From Sciurus carolinensis (lineage: Eukaryota; Chordata; Mammalia; Rodentia; Sciuridae): a stretch of DNA of 64,000 nucleotides. Location of the stretch: contig NC_062217.1 of NCBI RefSeq assembly GCF_902686445.1, forward strand, positions 169,537,098 to 169,601,097. The letters are read 5' to 3'. A program made the position numbers and the translations under genes. Of the stretch, positions 56,916-64,000 are shown in pieces. The notes under the pieces were generated by a model, which did not search any database, was not told the DNA's origin, and was given only the letters and a program-made list of their open reading frames with translations. Numbering within the stretch: position 1 is the first letter of the stretch; the number at the start of each line of letters is the position of its first letter.

Positions 56916-58604
56916 GACTCAAAGGTCTTGTTGGAGGATCCAGAAATGACAAAGACCCATGTTAAGTACTGGCCACAGCCCACAGAGGGTGCTGGGGACC
57001 CCTATTTGCCGGACCTGGAGAGGGCCAGGTTCAGACAGGCTGTTACAGATGCAGATTTCACCCCATAAGACACCATGGCTTCAGACAAACCCCCCCCAAC
57101 CTCTGGGCTGTGACCTGTCTGGAAGACAAGGATAGTCAAGGACACCCAGGGCCACCCTTGCCCTAGCCATTAGGAATAATGGGCCCATTCTGCTCTGCAG
57201 CAGGATGAGAAGTCATAGGTCTTGGTGGTGATTCTTGTCACAAAAACCATGGGATGCACACCCCCAACACCAATATTCCTCGGTTGCAAAGCCAGGTATC
57301 ACCTTGAAAAGTCTGCTGACTTGAAACTCAGCCATTTCAGTCACACCAAGAGCCACGAATGAATGCCCCAGCTGGTGGTCTGTCCCAACTGCCAGGGAGG
57401 AATGTGGCTGCCACAATGGGACAGTGTACACGCTGCCCAGAACCCCACTCCCGGTGAGCCCACTCCAGCAGACACCCAGAGCACACCCACGCCAGGCCGC
57501 AGCTGCCCGGGCCCACCACGCCCTCAGGCAGGGCCTGCCAGCCTGTTCCCAGGAAGCTGCATGCACTTGTTGGAGGCCCAGAGGCCTGAGTGCCCCCGAA
57601 AATGTCTGGGGTAAGTTCAAAGTGCCACATGAACACATCATTCCAAGGTGAAATCGCTGCTCTGGGACAAACTGTCCCTCCTCTGCCAACTTCTGTTCTC
57701 TTGAGGCCCAGCCAGGCCCAGGAATAGGCCACGTACTAGGGCATAGGCTTGCCCAGATAACAAAGCCCAGTGAGAACAGTCTATGTGGCCTCAGACCAAT
57801 GATCAGAGATCATAACTCCACTCCTAAAGTCTGCAAGAGGCAGACAACAGTAGGCTAGTGTAGGGGTGAGTTTGGAATGAAGGTCCTGTGTGCTGAGCTT
57901 TCCACTAGACCCACCAGAGCTCAGCCTTAACCAGCCAGGACAAAGGCCATGCCCACTCCTGGCTGCCCAGCCTGGCTCTCCAGCTCAGCCCACCCCACCC
58001 AGTCTCCCCAGGGCTTCCAAACTGGTAGTAACGGCCCCTCTTCTTAGGGACTTTTCTAAGCAGATACTTGTTCTGCAATACTCCTCCTGGCTCCAGGCTG
58101 CGCCCTGGGACAGAGAGAGAGGTGGCCTGGGCCTTGCTTTCCAGGTGCAAGTTGAACCCTGCCCCTCAGGAAACTCATTAACAGAAGATACTCACTCTCT
58201 GTTGCAGCCAATGCAGGGCCACGTGCCCTGCTGAGCCTTGGAACCATCAAGCAAGCATGTTAATGGGACTCCAGGAAGATCTGAGCTGCTGAAGTATGAT
58301 TCCTAAGTAGGGACCCAGAGGGTAAGGCCTACGTGGGGCAGGGAAGAACAACAGAGTTCCTTCCGGGCGTGATGGCTGGGTGCTAAGAGGTCCCCAAACC
58401 CATGATTCTCCTCCCCACACACAGGATCAGGTGTCCAAGGACAAGAACAGGCTGGCTAGCCAGCGATGTGTCTCAGAGTATACGACGCAGCTCCCCTGGG
58501 TCCTGGTTCTTCTCCCAGCAGGGTCCTCCTCACTCCCCCTGCAGGGCTGGAGGAGGAGGGCAGGGAGCATGTTCTAGAGGGAAGCACTGGGACCTTCCGC
58601 TAAG

Positions 58605-58692
58605 CCAGCAGCCTCACTTCCTGGTTCCTCACCTGGGAAACGGGACTGTCATCTCTGACCCAGTTGCTTCACAAAGCGTCTCAGGAATACAA
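58605..58692 (+). mobile_element. MIR SINE fragment
   Basis: cagcctcacttcctggttcctcacctgggaaacgggactgtcatctctgacccagttgcttcac, decayed MIR right half. Confidence 0.45.
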
Positions 58693-61600
58693 AGCAAATG
58701 GTGGTAAATCGGGGCTGTTGGATCCCTTAATCCACAGAAGTCCCAACTCTCCAGGCCACGAGTGATGGCTGCTGACAGCTCACAGCGACCCCTTCCAGAA
58801 GGGTTCTGGGCTGGGAAGCCCACTGGGGCAGCCCTGGTCCATGACCAGTCTATGTGCACATGCTGCCCTTCACTGCGGGCAGGATCACATCCCAGGTGCC
58901 AGTCATACTCCCAGGCACCAGGCTGAGGCCCACCTTCTGCTGTGCTGGCCTCTCTGCTGGCTTCACCCCATCCCAGGGGCACCCTGCCATGACTCTGGGC
59001 TTCTCCCCAGAGCCTCCCGCCCTCCATCGCTCACCTAGTAATCCCGGGCTCAGGCTCTGCTCGTAAGGACTCTGCCGCCTGCCGAAGGCCACAGTCAAGG
59101 TGGCCCAAGTGCTAACCTAAGGTCTACGATCCAGCTGCTTGCCAGCACCACTGTTCTTTCTAGGATAGGACACCAAGCCCTGGGCAGAGACTGACTACTG
59201 GGCCCTGTCAGGAGTCCAGTTGTTTGCACCAGTTTGCCGGGGACACCGTTTCTTGAGTGACCAGGGTCGTAGCACAGTGCCCACATGAGACTCCTCCTGG
59301 CTTCTGACTGGGCAGATCTGTCTCCCAGGCCTGTGCCTGCTTCCCTCTCTCAGGCAAGAAGTGCCGCCCCTCTGCAGCCACTGCTCTTCAAGGCTGCCAC
59401 GTTCACTTCTCTTTTCAATGCCATCGCTCTCCTTTTAATCCAACCTCAAGGCCACATTGTCATTAGGTCTTAGGGAGTCACCTAGAATCTAAGAAACGGG
59501 CATCGCCAAGCCCAGCCCGTGAGGCGGGTGTCGCCCTGGTGGACACCGCTGGGCCCGCGGCTCTGCTGGAGCACAGGCGTTTCCTTCCCAGATGCACACA
59601 CATACCAGACCAGAACTGCCCAAGTGTCGAGAAAATACGAGGCTACGAGAAGGGACAGCCTGGGAATGTTCTCCCTGGTGCGGGGCTGGCTCGGAAACGG
59701 GCAAGAAAGTGAGGAGTGTGGTTTCCTGGGGTGTTTTCTCAAAAACTATCTCAGAAAAGAAAAAAGGCACGCACACGCTTTTGGCCTATCTTTGGCCCAT
59801 CTCTGGTAAATCTGAATGTTGCAGGAAGGCTGTACTGTCCCACAGGAAGCTGCCACCCCCACCACCCCTGGGGCCTGAGGGTCAGGTGGCGGGCTTTGCT
59901 CCGAGGCTGCCGTGCCCCACGTGGGTCTGGTGGCAGGTGCGGGAGAGCACGGCAGCCCTTCCCGGCGCGGCAGGCCCTGCCTTCTGGGCAGCTGTCTTCA
60001 CTACTTCCTGTGCCGGGAGGCCAGCAGCTTGCCTGGGTCTGCGTTGGTGACAACTCTTTAAAAGGGGCAGCATGCTCAGTGCATCTCTGGGCAGTCTCAT
60101 CTCTGGGCCCTGCTGAGGCTGGATGGCCTCCTTACCCTTGGGAATGAGGGAAAGGCTGGCTGCAAAACTCGGGTGGGGGAAGCCCTATTGCCAAGGCCTG
60201 AAAATAGGAAATAAAGCCCTGGGGGATCGGAGGCCTCCAGGGCCCAGGCAGCACCACTGTTTTGGAGCTGAATATTCCAGGCTCTTCCAGATCACGGGTT
60301 CTAGGAGCAAATGACCCAGTGTGGGCAGAAGGCACTAGGGAGGTCCCTGCCTTCCTTCTTTGCTTCCTCAGCTAAACTCTGCACAGGCCAACACCTTTCA
60401 CCAAGCACCTGCCATGGGCTGGAAGGACTGTGGCCACCCCTCCCAGATGTCAGACCAGTGGGGGACAGACTACAGAGAGAATGTCTCAGCTCAGACTAGT
60501 CAGGCTCATGGGACATAGCCATTTGTCTCTTCTTACAGAAAAAGGAAGAGGGTCAGAAGAAGTGATGGGCTCCAAGTCTCTGACGCTACCTCTAGTCTTA
60601 CAGGCCTAGCGAGTTCCAGAACAAGTATGCTGCTTGGCCACAAGGTCCAGCTTATCCTGAGAGTCACAGCAAGAGGAGCAACACCAACTTGGGGTTCCCC
60701 TCCAGGACTGCCCCCACGACCGTCCTTGGCCTTGGCCACTCCTGCTCTTTGGGCTCTCCTGGGCTGCTGTGCTGCTCTGGGAGTAACTGCCCTGCCTGTT
60801 CTCCGTGCAGGAGCACTGCCTCTGGTGACTCGAGGCCCTGGGCCCAGCTGGACATGAGGACTACAGGGAAGTGACGCACCGCCCTGAAGGCCAGGGTTGT
60901 CATTCCTGGGGGTAACCCATTCCCAGGCACAGGCACCCAACAACCAAGGGCAGAGGGGCCAGGCTACCACTTCCTGAGGCAGACCCAGGGAGGGTAACGG
61001 CGGGTTGCAGAAGACCCTCCACTGTCACCAGTCATCCGGTGGGCTGCCAGGGTAGGGGTGTTCTTCATAACAGGGACCTCAAAAATCAACCTAGTTGGCC
61101 TAGAGAGTGGCAGAGGTCCCTGGAGCGAAACTTGCTGGACAAACCTCTATGACAGGCAGGCTGGCCCCCGCCCACCTCGCTGCTCTTCACAGGTGCTCTG
61201 GCTCCTCTGTCACGTGAACTCCCCTCTCCGGCCAAACGTTCCAGCAGCCCAGCCCGTGTCTCCCTGTTCACTGGCAGACGCCTTCCTGCCCACCAAACCC
61301 AGTCAGCCACGTTTCCCTTTGGAAGCAGCCCCCAGGTCTCATCAGGCATGCGGGGAGCCCTGACCTTGCACCCACTGCCTAGCCCAGGGACTGGTTCACA
61401 GTGGGGCTCCTGCACCCAGGATGCTGTGCTGGTGCCCACAGACTGCGTAGCAGTGGGCGTGGCTTCTGCATCAGGCCCAGAATGGCATGCGGCTCAGCCT
61501 AAGCACTGAGGGTGTGAGGCTCACACCAAAGGTCTCCCAGAGCCTTGCGATGTTTCTGCGGGGTGCACTCGGGCCGGCACACACAGGACAGGGCTTGCAC

Positions 61601-62004
61601 AACTGTATTGCTTGCCACTTGGTGTGAAGAGAATTCTTTGCCTAACAAAAATCAAGGGACCTCTCCAAAACACACAGGGCTCTGGTGGGGAGCCAAAGCT
61701 AATGTGCCTGAGATCATAGTTCTCTGGGTAGAACCAGTCAGCAGGACACTAAAGTGGCTTCTGCAGTAGGGCTGGGGGCACCGAGGTGGGTCCAGGGCCC
61801 TCAGAGGGGACGGTGCCACGAGTTGGTGTTCAGCCGCCTGGAGCTGGTGTTCCACAAGCCACTTCAAGGGCAGGGCTCCTGAGGACCGGGGTTCCCTTGG
61901 CCTCGTTCCAGCAGCCACGTCTCCAGTCCAGATGTGGGCTTCCATGAGGGACACCTGGAGAGGAGGACTCCTTTGTGGTAAAGTGAGCAAATCACCACCT
62001 GGTT

Positions 62005-62105
62005 CAGCCATCTCATTTTGTAGATGGGCAGACTGAGGCAAGAGAGAAGGAAGGACTTGTCCCAAATCTTACAGCTAGGAGATCAGCTCTCTGGACTTCT
62101 GGGCC
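62005..62105 (-). mobile_element. MIR SINE fragment
   Basis: cagccatctcattttgtagatgggcagactgaggcaagagagaaggaaggacttgtcccaaatcttacagctagg, reversed MIR core. Confidence 0.75.
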
Positions 62106-62204
62106 GAACTCAGGAGAGCACGCAGCCCTCCGGCAGCAGGCAGCGTGGCAATGGCTGCAGACGCCTGGGGCAATCCCAGCTTGCTCTGCTCCCAGCTGGC
62201 TAGG

Positions 62205-62268
62205 GCCCGGACAGACCATTCAACTTCTGAGTCTTAGTTTCTCATCTGTACCAGGCTAATAAGAGTCC
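62205..62268 (+). mobile_element. MIR SINE fragment
   Basis: gaccattcaacttctgagtcttagtttctcatctgtaccaggctaataagag, MIR right half in forward orientation. Confidence 0.6.
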
Positions 62269-62819
62269 CCCATAAAGCCACAGTCTCACCTACAGGGTTC
62301 GGTGATCGAGACCAGGTGTGATGTGTGCTGCCGGCCTGAGAGCCCACCTTCCCTCTCCACCTCCTCTCCACACTGGGCTTGGAGGGCATGCTCATGGTTC
62401 TGGGCACCCAGCAACGCACAGCAAAGAGGCCCAGGAGCTTGGCTTTTAGTACTGAATCTATTCCCAACTGCCCTAGTTTCTAACAAAAACTTGCTTTCAA
62501 GAGCAAGAAGACAGGTCGGCAACACAAAAGATGAACTATCTAGGAAGACTTTTGTAAGAACCCACAAAACTGATAGAAGAAAACAACAGCAAAGTAGGAC
62601 TGAACACAAACACATCCTGGGTCGAGGATGTGAAACTCAGCCTGGAAAAGGAATGAATTCATACACCAACTCCAACCGGAAAGGTCAACGGCACTTCCAA
62701 CCCCAATGGTTTTAAGACAAGTTGCTTTGTTTCAAGTTTTTAATAGAAAAATAAACAGGTGAGATTGGTCAGGAAAGTTCTATAAAGAAAGGCTAACCCT
62801 TAGAAGAGTAGCCCATAAC

Positions 62820-63835
62820 CAGAAAACATGTTAAAACCTATTACAAAGTCTCAATAATTAAGAGCATATTAGTACTTGAGTACATAAGGTGGCTAATGAA
62901 ATAGAAGAGAATACTCTAAAACAGACCCAAATTAGTAAAGCATAAAGGTGAACTGTCAAAGAAGAGAAGAAAAGATGGACTTTCCAACAGAAGGCAGTGC
63001 CACAGATGGGTAGTAGTATTTAAAAGAAAAAAAGAGGTTGGCTCTTCTTTTGGACTTTACACCATTCACAAGATCAACTCCATATGGACCAAGACCACAA
63101 TAAAAAACCAGAAGGCAACAGGAGAATCCCTTATATTTTTGGGGTAGAAGGACCTGTCTAAAACTCTAAATCCAGAGCCACAAAAGAAATGATCAATAAG
63201 TTTGATAAAAATACATACATGTCAAAAGATGTCAAAAGCACAATAGTGCAGTCACTTTGGAGAATAGTCTGGCAGTTTCTCAAAATGCTAAACACAGTTA
63301 CCATGAGACCCAGCAATTCCACTCCTACAGATGTGCCCAAGAGAAATGAAAACATAGGCCCATTTGTACACAAACATTCATAGCGGTAGTATGCATATCA
63401 AAAGCCAGAAACAACCCAAAGGCTATTATCACTGGTGAGCAATTAAATAAAATGTGGTATATCTGTACAATGAGTATTATCTGGTCAGAGAGAGCAATGT
63501 GGTACTGACACATGTCTCAGCAATGATGACTCTTGAAAGTATTATGCTAAGTGAAAGAAGCCAGACACAAAGACCACATATTGTGATTCCATTTATATGA
63601 CATTCCAGAATAAAGAAATCCATAGACAGAAAGCAGATCAGTGGTTGCCAGGGGCTGGGGAGTGATTGCCAATGGGTACAGGGCTGCTTTTGGGGGTGAT
63701 AAAATGTTCTGAAACTGACTGTGGTGATGGCGGTACAACCCTATAAATATTCCACAAAACGCTCAATTGTACTCTGTAAATGGGCGAATTGTGTGGTATA
63801 TGAACTATATCTCAGTAAAGCCCAAGAATGCCAAA
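62820..63835 (+). mobile_element. L1 3' fragment (ORF2 end and 3' UTR)
   Basis: L1 text in order: aaacctattacaaagtctcaataattaagagc, tacaccattcacaagatcaactcc, ggagaatagtctggcagtttctc, gacccagcaattccactcctac, caaaagccagaaacaacccaaagg, ttatgctaagtgaaagaagcc, gatcagtggttgccaggggctgggg, ending gtggtatatgaactatatctcagtaaag. Frames are broken by substitutions and small gaps, so it is an old L1M-type copy. Confidence 0.9.
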
Positions 63836-63839
63836 AACC

Positions 63840-64000
63840 AGAGTCAGAAAACAAATAAAAAATTATAAGAAAATATCTGCAATTCATACCACAGGCAAAA
63901 TTAATCTCCCCAAGAAACAACTAAAAAGAAAAAGACCAATGGCTCCATTTTTTTAAAGGACAAGTAAAGAGAAGACAGAAAAGGACACAAAATAGGCTTT
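63840..64000 (+). mobile_element. Second L1 fragment, truncated by window end
   Basis: aaatatctgcaattcataccacaggcaaaattaatctcccc...gaaaaagaccaatggc is internal ORF2 text placed directly after the previous element's 3' end, so it belongs to a different L1 copy or a rearranged one. Confidence 0.7.

Larger units (their letters stand above)
53945..64000 (-). other. FAM53B: FAM53B last intron (partial, continues past window end)
   Basis: Minus-strand sequence upstream of the FAM53B terminal-exon acceptor. I searched the minus strand for the large central FAM53 coding exon, recognisable by a SKRHCRSLS-like motif, and did not find it, so it must lie beyond 64000. The intron contains two ID SINEs, a MaLR-type LTR, MIR fragments and, from about 62820, L1 sequence. 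The remainder (57000-58600, 58700-62000) is unique GC-rich DNA with no recognised gene. Confidence 0.75.

Noticed and set aside
1..64000. Bacterial-type systems (operons, CRISPR arrays, phage, plasmid origins)
   Set aside because: SINEs, LINEs, LTRs, spliced exons and AATAAA signals throughout show vertebrate nuclear DNA. No spaced direct-repeat array or operon structure was seen.

Overview
This is ordinary mammalian nuclear DNA, very probably from a squirrel-family rodent (Sciuridae: marmot, ground squirrel or relative). The lineage call rests on the repeats. There are several copies of the dimeric B1-plus-ID SINE and of tRNA-Ala-derived ID SINEs of the squirrel type, two with near-perfect target-site duplications, among older MIR, L2, L1M and MaLR LTR relics. 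Genes occupy little of the window. Most of the several hundred open frames of 60 to 470 codons are chance frames in GC-rich DNA.

The locus is recognised from two terminal coding exons. At 45902-45998 on the plus strand is the last coding exon of LHPP (phospholysine phosphohistidine inorganic pyrophosphate phosphatase), ending in DNLAEAVDLLLQHADK and stop, with a 3' UTR and AATAAA at 46609-46614. At 53576-53944 on the minus strand is the last coding exon of FAM53B (simplet family), ending in ELDIEQIENN and stop, with a 3' UTR of about 3.8 kb reaching an AATAAA at 49813-49808. The two genes converge tail to tail across about 3.2 kb. This matches the human 10q26.13 order LHPP > < FAM53B as I recall it.

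Layout: 1-45901 is the last intron of LHPP, with no other LHPP exon found. It holds unique GC-rich sequence, dispersed repeats, a 280-bp polypyrimidine minisatellite (22336-22613), a 2-kb L1 graveyard with a nested LTR (24990-27000), and several short AT-rich islands with homeodomain-type motifs that look like conserved non-coding elements. 46635-49787 is the intergenic spacer with a MaLR LTR, a MIR, a young ID SINE and a G-rich MAZ-like block. 49788-53944 is the FAM53B terminal exon. 53945-64000 is the last FAM53B intron, running into L1 sequence at the window end.

I found no novel gene system, CRISPR array, operon, tRNA or rRNA gene. The most interesting observations are the apparent contribution of a MaLR LTR end to the branch point of the LHPP terminal exon, the candidate conserved non-coding elements, and the MAZ-like G blocks between the convergent genes.
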